A DNA stretch of 64,000 nucleotides, taken from the NCBI GenBank assembly GCA_034440615.1, contig JAOTOM010005113.1, forward strand, positions 434,001 through 498,000. Direction: 5' to 3'. Source of the stretch: Ashinkailepas kermadecensis (taxonomy: Eukaryota > Arthropoda > Thecostraca > Neolepadidae). Under the pieces are notes generated by a model. It ran no database searches, was not told the DNA's origin, and worked only from the letters and a program-made list of their open reading frames with translations. The stretch's first letter is position 1, and every line of letters begins with the position of its first letter. Both the position numbers and the translations under genes were made by a program. This document shows positions 23,493 to 34,979 of the stretch, in pieces.

Positions 23493-25440
23493 GTTGCGGC
23501 CGGTCCGCAAGTTGGCCGTGCCATCGATGTGCCGGCCGAGCCTGGCCATGCCGCAGGAGAGTCACATAGACCACCTCCTGCCCTGGCTCGTCCAGCGCCT
23601 GTGAAGGCTCCTCCTGCTGGTACGCCTGCAGCTGGTGTCAGCTCGACCGACATCTACACCGCTGCTGTGTGTGCAGACAGGCGCATGCTCAGGGGACACC
23701 GTTGCCTACGTCAGTGGCGTCGCCACGAAATTCTTCCAGGGTGGGCAATGTTGAAAGGGGGCCTCCTGCTCCCCGAAAGGGGCCTCCACTGTGTTAGGGC
23801 CTCATATTGTTTTTTAGGCTCTTACTATGGTTCCAGAATGGGAAACATGATTTCATATTGATGTCTTGTTTGTTCTTGGCATGGTGCATCATTTACGCAA
23901 GACGCAATAGCAAAAATCTTTCTTTTTTCGCTGAGAACTGAGCCATACAAGGGCATAAATCAGCAATATGTGGATAAATACCTAAGTGCCAAAACAAACC
24001 AATGTCTTAATGCTTTCTCGACCATACAAATCTTCCCGCTGGCCTCTAGATTGCAGCGAGCTGGCGGGGCTGGTGCTAAGCATATCTTAAAGATATCTCC
24101 CATTGATAATCCCATTTCTACGGCCACCAAGCCTAACTGAATATAGCTAGATTCATCACTACTGTTAGTCATTCCCACCAGCTTGATGTCATAAGCAAGC
24201 TTAAACGATCATTTATCAGTCCCAGGACGACCATTTTGCGAAGGTGACAACGAGAAATGGATTTAATTGGTTTGCTGGAATCTGATCTCCATCTTAGGGA
24301 TTTATTGATATTTTTATAACATTTGGTGCTGGCTGCAAGGCACCTGGCACACAAGCTAAAATAATAAATCCTCAGCGAAGAAATTCACAGCAAGAACAAA
24401 CATTGAACAGCAAGCATAAATGACAAGGCGACAATAAATCAATGGCAATGTATAAATAATGCAAAACCTTCAAATTCCACGCCGTCACGCCCATGGTTTT
24501 TGCTGTGCTGTACCGTTTTGTAAATGACGTCGTTGAGAAGGTATTAAAGCTGGGAAGCTCTAATCATGCAGGCTGTAATTACAGAAGACAAGTTTGTAGG
24601 AAGAAAATGCATTTAAAAACATAATTCCTCCAATTTTATATGGGCATCGGTGTTGTTTTGTATGCTTGTGCGGGGAATTTGCCCCCTCAATGCCCCATGG
24701 GCGTATGTTTCTGAAAAGCATTGGGGGACCAGTGGCGTACTTATATTTGCGTTAAGGGGGAGGGGCAAACGTATTTGGATGGGGTCCACCTACCCCATTA
24801 AAAAGACCAGATTTCGACTACTATTTTCGCAAAGGGGACCTTTTTACATAAAATAATTCATGGCCAACTGAATTGCCCTGTGGAGGGGCCTAATCTACCA
24901 CTATCGTTTCTAATTCGTCGGATTTCAACCCTAACTCCTCCACCCTGTTTTTTTTTGGTATCCCTTGATAAGTCACCTCACACTGCTGAAATTAGACCTA
25001 TACAAATCACTTTAAAATGTAAAATTTCCCGATTTCAGACATTCCAATTCATAGCGCCCGGTCGCCACGACGCCAATGTTCGTGCACGTGCACACCCATC
25101 TTGCGCATTCGGCACATTTGCCACACTTAGTGCGATGCTAAGGTTTCTGCTAGGCCTCCTACATTTTGCTAGTTGCTGCCACATGACGTGACGGAACATG
25201 ACATGCCACATGACGTGACTTGCGCCATATTTGACGTGACGGAATGCTTCGTATGGGCGTTCGCTACGAAAATTATATTAATTAAATTCGATCATTAGTT
25301 CCCTACTTCCCACATTTTATGGTGGTTAAGAAATGCGGATACTCGCTGAACTTCGATGCACCTGATACCTTTGATTAAATATGCTCCCAGATTGGCTAAC
25401 GAACCGAGGCCCTGCCTCAGTTTCTTTTTTTACCCGTTTC
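23493..25440. other. Intronic stretch, no gene recognised
   Basis: 23493-23700 is GC-rich and open on both strands, with a proline/alanine-rich reading, but without splice or domain support. 25160-25245 has short ACATGACGTGAC repeats. The rest holds nothing recognised. Confidence 0.35.
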
Positions 25441-25449
25441 GTCTTTCTT

Positions 25450-27120
25450 CGTCTACGGATGTGTCTTCGGGCTCCAATCCATTTTTGTTAGGGGCCCAAG
25501 ACATCCTCGAAACCCCTGCTCGTTTTAGTTTTTTTTGTGCACCGAGGATTTTTTTTATAGATGGGGCGTTTTCAAAGATCCCGATGTGTTTATTTGGTGC
25601 CCGGTCTTTTTGTTCGTTTTGGGACCATGTTGCTTTTTGCGTGCCCAGCCTTTTTTTTCAGGCCCTCGTGCGGTCGCATGGCACTTGCATGCCTTGATAA
25701 CTTCCGGTGAATTTCCTTTACAGCTCCCGGCATGTTTATTTAGGGCTGCAACGCATGGTTTAAGGCCCTGTCACTTTTTGCGGGACTCTGGAGGGCCAGT
25801 TGCATTTTCGGCCCCGTTGTGCTCTTAGGATTCCTCTGTGTTTATTTGATGCTTCTGACGCACATTTGTGGGGCCGCAGTACGATTTTGGTGCTTCGGTG
25901 CGATTTTTCTGGGTCCCAGCGCGACTTATCGCGCCCAGGCTCGTGGTTCCGGGGACCCAGCGCAAGTTTTCTGGGCTGAACGCGACTTTTTGTGGATCTT
26001 TTCTGAACTTTCTTTAAAGTCCGAAACCCGGTCTGATTTTTCGAGCCCCTGGCACCATGTTTTTCTATCTCACCTCGATTTTTCGAGCTCCGATATGTTT
26101 TTCGGGGCCGTACGCGAATTGTGAAGGCATCTGATGATATGTTCGGAGCTTCAGAGCCATTTTCCTGACCCGGACATTTATATTTTGGAATCCATCCATA
26201 TTTTGGAGGGCTCCGGCTTGCTTTTTTCCGATACCGATGCGATTTTTGGGGTCACACTGTGCTTATGTGGGGCCCTAGACGTCAATTTTTGGAAGCCTCG
26301 ACGTGAATTTTGTATGCCCAGACCAAATTTTTGGGACCACCGATGGGAATTGTGGGTCCCAAGCGCGATATTTGGGGGACCGGTTCGAGTTTGCGGGGCA
26401 CATTGTGCTTAGCTGTGGCCCCGACGCGATCTTGGCAGTACCTGTTGCAGATTTTCGGGCCTCGGAGCGAGTTTTCTAGGGCCCGCCGTATTTATTTGGA
26501 GCCGCCTGCGCGAATTCTGGTGCACCGACGCGAATTTTGGTGGCCCCAGCGCGACTTTTGGGGGCCAAGGTACTTTTTTTATTCGTACCCCGACACGTTT
26601 TTTCGGTGCCCAACGGATTTTGGTAGACTGTAACCCGATTTTTGAGGCCGCAGAGTGACATTCCGGTTGATAATTGATTTTTCGGGGGAAGCTGCAACTT
26701 TTGGGAGCCCGACGCGATGTTTTGGGCCGCCAGTGCGATTTTGAAGGGCTGCGACGCGACTTTTTTTAGTCCAATGCAATATTTTGTATCTCGACGTCAT
26801 TTGCTTGGATCCCTAGCGCTAGTTTTAGCGACCTCGACACTTTTTGGGGTTCAATACGTTTCGGAGGCTTTTGGCGCCATTGTTGGGGTCCCAGAGTGAT
26901 TATCCATGTCCGGATTGTTTTTCGTTGCCCCGGCTTCATTTGTGTTCCACTGAAACTGTTGGGAAACGGTACGACCTGTCGTGCCCCTAGCGTGATTTTC
27001 ATGGTCCGGGCGTGAATTTTTGGTACCCCAGTCTCAGGGTGATTTTTATGGGCCCCGGCCGGATCATTTTGGGCCCATACCGTGATTTTCAAGTACCCCG
27101 GCACGACTCCTACCATTTCT
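25450..27120. repeat. Degenerate 21-nt array, part 1 (GCGCGATTTTTGGGGRCCC type)
   Basis: Units such as GACGCGAATTTTGGTGGCCCC and AGCGCGACTTTTGGGGGCCA follow each other every 20-21 bases, most regularly at 25890-25990 and 26500-26580. Elsewhere the period is eroded. Because 21 is a multiple of three, frames stay open for about 100 codons. Confidence 0.8.
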
Positions 27121-29870
27121 TAGGGGCTTCTTCTTGCAAATCATAGGCCTCCTCTCCCGTCTTAGGGTTCTCGTCTCATTTCCTGGACCCTCTTTACCCG
27201 TTTTGGATGTCTCCTCTTTTGTCCTACCCTCCTCCATATTCAATGGAGGAGGGTTATTCTCTATATTCTCCATATCCTCTCCAGTCTTGGAGGGCCTCCT
27301 CCTACATCCTGGGGCCCCTTTAGCATGGCATGGGGCTTCCTCTCATGCTCCAGGGACATTCACTGCCAAATTAGGGGTCTCCCGCCACGCCTCGTGGGCC
27401 TCCTTTGTCCTGGCAAAGCCTTACCCGTCTTGAGGGGATCTTCAATTTTGGAAACCTCACCTTCTTCCATACCTGTTACCAACTCCCATCGTAAGGGCAT
27501 CCTTTCATTTCCTGGGAACTCCTTCCGGTCTTCAGGGCCTCATTCGGCCCTGGAGACCGCCTACTCCGTCTTGAGGGATTCCTCTCGAGTCCAGCAGGGG
27601 CCTCCTTTTCTCTTCTAGAGGCCTTCTTTTTCAAATTAGGGGCCTCCTCTCACGTCTTGGGGGCCTTCTGCTCTGTGTTTTGATTCGATCTGTCCCCATT
27701 TTAAGGGTGGCCTCTTATCTCCTGGTGGACTCCTCTTCTATCCCAGGTGCCAAATTATAATATATCTTCCATATAAATCTTCCAAATTACAAGCACCCTT
27801 TCCTATCTTAGTTCCCTTGTCATCTCCTGGGGACCTTCTTACCCGTCTTGGAACCTTCTTTCTCGTCTGGGAGCCACCCCTCTTATCTAATGGTCTTTCT
27901 CTCCTGTTTTAGGGGCCTCTTTGTCCATCATGGGGTTTTATTTCCAATCCTGTGTCGTGGTCTTCCGAATTGGGTGCCTCCTGCCACGTTTCTGGATCAT
28001 CCTTTTCTATCTTGGTGGAACCTTACCCATTTTGGGGCCTGCTTTTGCGTCTCCGAAACCCCATGTCATATCCACTGGTTTTATCTTCCGTCTTAGGGCC
28101 TGCTCTCATTGTATGGGGCCTCCCTTCCCGTATTGGGGTCTCCTTTGCAATACTGGGGCCTCCTTTGCAATTCTGGGGGCCTCCTTTGCAATCCTAGGGA
28201 CCTCCGTGCCAATTGTTGACACTCTCTTGATTTCTGGGGCCTCCTATCCTCCCATAGGTTACTCCTTTTTCAAATTAGGGTCCTCCTCTCACGTCTTGGA
28301 GGCCTCATTGCCTGTGTTTGGATCCTCATTATCCTCTTAGCAAGGCGCTTTTGCGTCATAGTCCCAAATCTCTTCCGAATTAGGTGCCTCCTGCCACGTT
28401 TCTGGATCATCCTATTCTATCTTGGTGGAACCTTACCCATTTTGTGGCCTGCTTTTGCGTCTCCGAAACCCCATATCATATCCACTGGCTGTCTCTTCCG
28501 TCTTAGGGCCTCCTCTCATTTTCTGGGGCCTCCTTTGCAATCCTGGGGGCCTCCGTGCCAATTGTTGACACTCTCTTGATTTCTGGGGCCTCCTATCCTC
28601 TCATAGGTGACTCCTTTTTTCAAATTATGGGCCTCCTGTCACGTCTTGGAAGCCTCATCGCCTGTGTTTGGAGCCTCATTATCCTCTTAGCAAGGCGCTT
28701 TTGCGTCATAGTCCCAAATCTCTTCCGAATTAGGTGCCTCCTGCCACGTTTCTGGATCATCCTATTCTATCTTGGTGGAACCTTACCCATTTTGGGGCCT
28801 GCTTTTGCGTCTCCGAAACTCCATGTCATATCCACTGGCTTTCTCTTCCGTCTTAGGGCCTCCTCTCATTTTCTGGGGCCTCCCTTCCCGTATTGGGGCC
28901 TCCTTTGCAATCATGGGGGCCTCCGTGCCGATTGTTGACACTCTCTTGATTTCTGGGGCCTCCTATCCTCTCATAGGTGACTCCTTTTTCAAATTGGGGG
29001 CCTCCTCTCACGTCTTGGAGGCCTCATCGCATGTGTTTGGAGCCTCATTATCCTCTTAGCAAGGCGCTTTTGCGTCATAGTCCCAAATATCTTTCGAATT
29101 AGGTGCCTCCTGCCACGTTTCTGGATCATCCTTTTCTATCTTGGTGGAACCTGACCCATTTTGGGGCCTGCTTTTGCGCCTCCGAAACCCCATGTCATAT
29201 CCACTGGCTTTCTCTTCCGTCTTAGGGCCTCCCCTCCCTTATTGGGGCCTCCTTTGCAATCATGGGGCCTCCTTTGGAATCCTGGGGGCCTCCTTTGCAA
29301 TTCTGGGGGCCTCCTTTGTAATCATGGGGGGCCTCCGTGCCAATTGTTGACACTCTCTTGATTTCTGGGACCTCCTATCCTCTCATAGGTGACTCCCTTT
29401 TCAAATTAGAGGCCTCCTCTCACGTCTTGGAGGCCTTATCGCCTGTGTTTGGAGCCTCATTATCCTCTTAGCAAGGCGCTTTTGCGTCATAGTGCCAAAT
29501 CTTCTCTCCTAGGGTCCTCCTCTTCCAAAATATGGGCCTCATGTGGCTGGTCTCAGTGGCCTTCTCTCATTCCTGCGGAGACCTTCTTACCCATCTTGGG
29601 GCTCCCTCTTGCGTCCGGAGAAATATCTTCTATCATTCCTTATTTTCTATTGTAGGTGCCCCCTCTTCCATCTTGGGGGCCTCGTTTTCCAAATTAAGAA
29701 TATCCTGCCACCCATCGGAAGCCTCCTTGTCTAACCTGGGTGGCTTCTTGCCCGTCTCGGTGGCATCCTTTTCGTCCTGGGGGCCTCCTCCCAATCTCTA
29801 TCCTACGTATCTTATAGGGACCTGATTATATTTCCCGGGGGCCTAGCTACCAGTCTTGGGGCCTCCTTGA
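27121..29870. repeat. Degenerate 21-nt array, part 2 (CCTCCTYTCACGTCTTGGGGG type)
   Basis: The unit is again about 21 nt but with a different core, for example CCTCCTTTGCAATTCTGGGG. A higher-order unit of about 350-410 bp repeats: TCTTCCGAATTRGGTGCCTC starts at 27961, 28371, 28721 and (variant) about 29090, and ATCCTCTTAGCAAGGCGCTT recurs at about 28331, 28681, 29050 and 29460. Frames read as seven-residue repeats such as FAILGAS, which probably have no coding meaning. Confidence 0.85.
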
Positions 29871-29874
29871 CAGC

Positions 29875-30930
29875 ATGATCTTCTGTTTCGTCGGCCACCT
29901 TGCTCACCTTTTTTCCTATGCATTTCCGGATAGGGGCCTCCCCAAATTTCAGGGGGGCGGTGCCCCCCAGTCTCACGGCAGGGGGGAGCGACTGCCCCCC
30001 CCCCCGGTGGCGACGCCCCTGGCCTACGTGTGCACCGCTGGATCCGCCCGTGCCCGTCTGAAGCGCTGTAAACAGCCAGAGCTGGTTATTGACGCGTGCA
30101 ACCATGGCTACACACACGCCGCGCTCCTTTCGCCGCCGATTTTTACCGTGACGAGGAAAACATGTGCGCGTCGGTAAGCCGCAGCATGAACGGTCTGAAT
30201 GCAGACACCTGGCTTAACGGGCGGTATTTGTCGAATTTGTCACGTGATTCCATATTTATAGACGTATAGGAGCGGCTCAGGCAGATGTGTACCCAGAAAG
30301 AGGTGTTTTAAGCCCTGGGGGAGTGGCCGGAGTCAGTTTTTGGCCATCATAGGAAAATAAGCATGGGGACATAGCAAATTTGCATCCACTAAGAAGTGGA
30401 ACGAGGCCTTTTGTTAAGCCTATTAAGCAACACGCATTAGCCACGTCGGCCTGCAGGTATATACCAAGCGACCTGACCCTGTTCCCGGGCGAGGGACTCG
30501 GACCCACCGCTACTGTTTTCAAGTTCCCATTTCCGAACCGTTTGCATCAGAGAGCCGTCATTTTCATGCATCCTGTCGACAGCAATGAACTCAAGTATTG
30601 TCAAGGGCTGCTTCAGCGAGAGATTTAGGGAGACATGTTCTGTCATTCTTACAGTCCTCAGGCATCGATAATCGTCAATTACATCGAGCAACGATCTATA
30701 CAGCATTACGTCTCACGTGCCGGTGAAATAGGATAGGTGGCTGTTGATTTCGTTTATTTTTGCTAACTTAACCATACCGTTAACTTTGCCATCTGGAAGT
30801 CATACGTGGAGCTAAGAGGTGAGTGCAGTCTCCATATCAAACGGTAAGCGTATCGCTATTTGCTGATATTCGTAAACTTAATGCTTTTAATTTCAGCGAT
30901 GTCGCTGACAAAACTCAAACGCCGAACGCG
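29875..30930. other. GC-rich dispersed-repeat fragment, then no gene recognised
   Basis: 29945-30010 holds inverted G- and C-runs (GGGGGGCGGTGCCCCCC). From 30020 to 30930 no domain or array was recognised. Confidence 0.35.
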
Positions 30931-31513
30931 CCCCCAGGCGACACAACTCGATTTATTATTTGGGTTTAAGGGCGCGCCGAACTTGCGCTGGGCGCCGGAG
31001 CACGCCAGACGGACGGTGGACGGCACAGCACCACCCATGTAACGCCGATCCCCCCCAGGCGACACAACTCGCGCTGGGCGCTGGAGCGCGCCAGACGGAC
31101 GGTGGACGGTACAGCACCACCCATGTAACGCCGATCCCCCCCAGGCGACACAACTCGCACTGGGCGCTGGAGCGCGCCAGACGGACGGTGGACGGTACAG
31201 CACCACCCATGTAACACCGATCCCTCCCCCTCCCCCAGGCGACACAACTCGCGCTGGGCGCTGGAGCGCGCCAGACGGACGGTGGACGGTACAGCACCAC
31301 CCATGTAACGCCGATCCCCCCCCTCCCCCAGGCGGCACAACTCGCGCTGGGCGCTGGAGCGCGCCAGACGGACGGTGGACGGTACAGCACCACCCATGTT
31401 ACGCCGATTCCCCCTCCCCCAGGCGGCACAACTCGCGCTGGGCGCTGGAGCGCGCCAGACGGACGGTGGACGGTACAGCACCACCCATGTTACGCCGATT
31501 CCCCCTCCCCCAG
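30930..31513 (+). repeat. Minisatellite of duplicated exon-B acceptor and 5' exon end
   Basis: CAGGCGACACAACTCG (or CAGGCGGCAC) starts at 30935, 31057, 31142, 31237, 31329, 31420 and, as the real acceptor, at 31511. The spacing is 85-95 bp except for the first copy, which has about 35 bp of extra sequence. Each unit contains a C-rich tract, the acceptor AG, about 40 bases identical to the exon start and a shared 3' portion ending in CACCCATGT(A/T)A. Read from the split codon, a decoy exon would encode RHNSRWALERARRTVDGTAP then PM and a stop in most units. Confidence 0.95.
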
Positions 31514-31689
31514 GCGACACAACTCGCGCTGGGCGCTGGAGCGCGCCAAGCGTACGGTGGAGCGGCAGTTCGTCAGCGTCGGCGTGCTGGAGGACATGAA
31601 CACCACACTGGCCGTGGCCGAGACGCTGGTGCCGCGCTTCTTCTCCGGCGTCTGGGACACCTTCTTCATCGACCTCGCCGACCGGATAG
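31514..31689 (+). CDS. UST: Uronyl 2-O-sulfotransferase (UST/Pipe type), internal exon B
   Basis: The exon starts after CCCCCAG at 31507-31513 and ends before the donor G|GTCAGT at 31690. Its first base completes the codon split by exon A, giving FFCGHYRECTRHNSRWALER across the junction; the next codons are intact for 58 residues. WALERAK and the following FVSVGVLEDMNTTL then LVPRFFSGV match the UST pattern (WALERAK ... LPHYFKGV) better than the HS2ST pattern (WAMDQAK ... LPRFFRGA). It ends with one base of the next codon. Both splice sites are repeated in tandem in the flanking introns: six acceptor copies upstream (30935-31513) and two extra donor copies downstream (31728, 31766). Using the inner donors would add an in-frame TAG exactly at the exon end, so the first donor is preferred. 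Confidence 0.88.
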
Positions 31690-31800
31690 GTCAGTGGGCG
31701 GCAACGGGCGAGGTCAGGACCGGATAGGTCAGTGGGCGGTGGCGGGCGAGGTCAGGACCGAATAGGTCAGTGGGCGGTGGCGGGCGAGGTCAGGGCCGGA
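31680..31800 (+). repeat. 38-bp tandem repeat containing the exon-B donor
   Basis: GACCGGATAGGTCAGTGGGC repeats from 31680 with donors (G|GTCAGT) at 31690, 31728 and 31766, and a fourth diverged start at 31793. The first is the real donor by phase. The second would place TAG as the last codon of the exon. Confidence 0.92.
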
Positions 31801-32885
31801 TTGGTTGTGTGGCTGGGATAGAGAACTAACGTTGATCAATGCAGAGCGCAGATGGGACGGAACCTCAGCATTCATTGATATGATGTACCGTGCCCCATAC
31901 TTCCCGGGTCACGGACTACAGGTTACCTGCTCGGTAATGATGCCGAAAGCATGGCAATGGAACTTGATAATGCAGCTTACGGTACGTAAATCTAATCACA
32001 TTGATCAAAGGAAGTCTGCAGGGCCCATTTACCTGTTTGAGAAGCAACAATGAACTATGCAAGCTGTCACCCACATGTCCATGGGAATTTCGACCGTAGT
32101 CGTGGAAGAGAAGATCCACAAACATACAAAAACTGAAAAGTACAATGACGACTGTCGCGTGAATCGTTATTTAGCTTCACGCTTGCTGAAACACGATTGG
32201 TACGTTCAAATAACTACGGTGGATCCATGTGCCGGTCCTACCCGGCGGGTTTCGGAGACTGATAGTGACAAGCCATGTCTGGAGACGCTACTGTGTCGTG
32301 TGTCTGCGAAGTCGGACACACTGGCGGATCTAGGCCACGGACCAAATTCCAATGGGGCGCAAACGGCCAGACTAAATCTTAGCAGATAGCAGGTGTCGTT
32401 CGCGGCATTTCAACACTTATGGGAGAAGAAGAGGATAAATGGTCCCATGACTCGTTTGAAAGTGGACCGGTGGAGCTCTGCAATGACCATTAGTTCAGTT
32501 CATTCACATCACAATGGTTATTAGCATGGAGGCCGTTGCGGTTACCGTTAACCAGCTCGCGATAGTGATCGGTCCTACCGCGCCGTTCAGAGCCTTCGAT
32601 ATTGAAGCGTGTTTTTCTGTCCGGGCATTGCATAAACATTAAGTAGAAATAAAACAAGGACTGTGCGAGGCACGCATGAAAATTTGAATCATTTGAATCA
32701 TCATTTTTATATCTCAAAAGGTAGCGCATGGCGTTCTAGAAATGAAGGTCAGAGAAACATAGGTATCGGAACGTCCGAAATTAAGCGCATCATTTGATTC
32801 GTTTCTTTCATGTGAATGGCATAGCGTTCATGTTAAATTTTCGGATCTCAGAGGGGTGATCAGTCGTTCCCCCGTTCCGCCCGCC
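31801..32885. other. Intron 2 stretch, no gene recognised
   Basis: Short frames on both strands without domains. No repeat array was recognised. Confidence 0.4.
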
Positions 32886-33705
32886 TGCGCAGATAAATCA
32901 GACGTCTCCAAAGTCCGTGACGTGTGACATTCCCACACCTCCCGCGGACGATTTCTTCACATACCTCTTCGGTTTCTTTCGCTCGCACGTCACGCCTATC
33001 GCCCTGTTTGTGAAGCCCTGCGCCTCAGAACCGCAAGCGATCGGTACTGCAGCCGCAACCGCAAGACGCCAGGAACACCACGCCGGACCAGCCACCTGCC
33101 ACCTGCCACCAACACTACACGACACACCGGACTACAAGACACACACGCTCTACACACAACCCTCCCTGCGCAACGACCTCACCTCTTATTCCCCCCTTTT
33201 CACTACTATCTACCTACTCCTCCCTACTCCACCTGAACTACAAGACTCTTCAGTGCAGTGCGCCATCTTCGTCATCACCTCGGCTACCTCTACGCTTCAT
33301 CGCCGCTACTTCTACAAGCTACATCTACGATCTACCGCCTACCTCCACAACCTGCATCTACGGCTATCGTCTTCTTCTGCTACAAGGTCAGTTCGGCGGT
33401 GCCGCCACTCCCTCCCGCCCCGGGCTCCCTACACCCGACTCCCCGACTTTCCCTCTAGTGCCCTCTGCACGATCTTTATCTGATCTGTCTGACCGTGCTC
33501 TCTTCACGCACATTCTCCGATTTCTTTGTGTTCTCTTCGACTATTCTGCTCCTCTGTTACAATCTGTCGGGCTCTCTTCACGCCCTTCTTACCCTCCGCC
33601 AACTATTGTACTGTTCACTGTTGCACACACACCTGCCACAACGCACCTTTCCCCAACACCACATACATCATAAACACATACAACAGCCCACGGACCCACA
33701 GAACC

Positions 33706-34979
33706 ATGGCCAACGACACCATACCCACAGGCGAATTCTTCATCTGCCGCCGGGGAGACGGGGAGTCCATGGGCTCCCTCGACCCCTGGCGTGTAGATGA
33801 GGAATTCGCCACCTACACGGGAGCGCCCCTACACGCCAAGCTACTTAGGTCAGGGGCGCTCCTCATACAAGCGCACAACAACATCGACGCACGCCTCCTA
33901 CCTAACATGCACGCCATCCTCAACATCCCGGTCACCATCACCCCTGCCACACACCTCAACACTTCACAAGGGACCATTATGGCCAGAGAGCTGGCCGGTA
34001 TATCGGCGGACGTCCTGGTCGAGAGGCTCCTCGACCAGGGCGTCACCGCCGTGTACCGGCCGGCCCCTAGGAACACACACAGCATAGGACTCCACATACT
34101 CACATTTAACACACGCACACCACCAAAACACATTAAAGCCGGATACATTAGGTACGAAGTCAGTCCACGTGCACCCCTCCCGCGACGCTGTGCCAAGTGC
34201 CAGCGCTATGGCCACTCAAGGGGGGGGGGGGGGTGCCACAGCACCACACACACATGCGGGAACTGCGCCCAGCCACACCCCACTGACCAGTGCACAAGCG
34301 GCGAGCGCCACTGCGCCGCCTGTGGGGGGGGGGGGGGGGGGACCACGCGGCGTCGGACGGGGGCTGCCCCCGGTGGCAGGCGGAGCGCGAGGTGCTCCGC
34401 CGAGTCCATCTCGGGGGCATGTCCCTGCCCGACGCCAGGGCAGTGGTCTTCGGCCCGCGGGCGGCGTGGCCAACTCGCCGCACAGAGCCGGGGAACCACA
34501 CATCAGCACCACCACTCTCTTACACAGAATACCCGGCTCTGCCCACACTAACACCACGCAAGCAGAACACAAACACAAACTCACAACGAACAGACACACC
34601 AACACCGACCAACACCCACAAGAAACACCCCACTACCCACAGACCACTCCAAGCACCACCACCTATCCCAAACCGCTCACAGGCACCTACTCCACCCTGC
34701 CACCCTCCACCGCCACCACCCTACCAACCAGAAGCCTCAACATCCCCAACTTCACACACATCGACCATATCACTGGCACAACACTCGCATACAGACACCG
34801 GATCAGAGCAAACGGACACCGATCACACCACAACCGACTCAGACATCACAATCCCCTTAAACCCAACACCAACACCACCCCCCACTCAACCACAAGAACC
34901 TCATAGGCCCACGAAAAGCACCACCAAAAAACAATCCCCCAAAAGACCACTCACTCGTGCCAACACCCACAGACAATGA
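33706..34979 (+). pseudogene. I-like LINE ORF1 (gag-like, CCHC zinc knuckles)
   Basis: ATG at 33706 begins MANDTIPTGEFFICRRGDGE. The central part, SGALLIQAHNN, ITPATHLNTSQGTI, and ERLLDQGVTAVYR, is the RNA-binding region seen in I, R1 and Jockey ORF1 proteins. Zinc knuckles follow: CAKCQRYGHS, CGNCAQPHPTDQC and CAACGG. ORF1 proteins coat element RNA in the cytoplasm. A 14-G run (34220-34233) lies in the first knuckle and an 18-G run (34324-34341) after the third. The second forces a shift to the frame that continues DHAASDGGCPRW and ends at TGA 34977-34979. That stop overlaps the ORF2 start as ATGA. Confidence 0.85.

Noticed and set aside
23403..23861. Possible coding exon after the 20-bp array
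   Set aside because: The frame begins within the minisatellite and the downstream part shows no domain or splice sites consistent with a gene.
25356..29825. Numerous 60-140-codon frames with GASFAIL-type repeats
   Set aside because: The 21-nt period keeps frames open without selection; there is no splice or start evidence.
30856..31765. Several 100-184-codon frames on both strands over the exon-derived array
   Set aside because: They follow the repeat period and differ from the conserved sulfotransferase frame; only 31514-31689 fits splice phase and family motifs.
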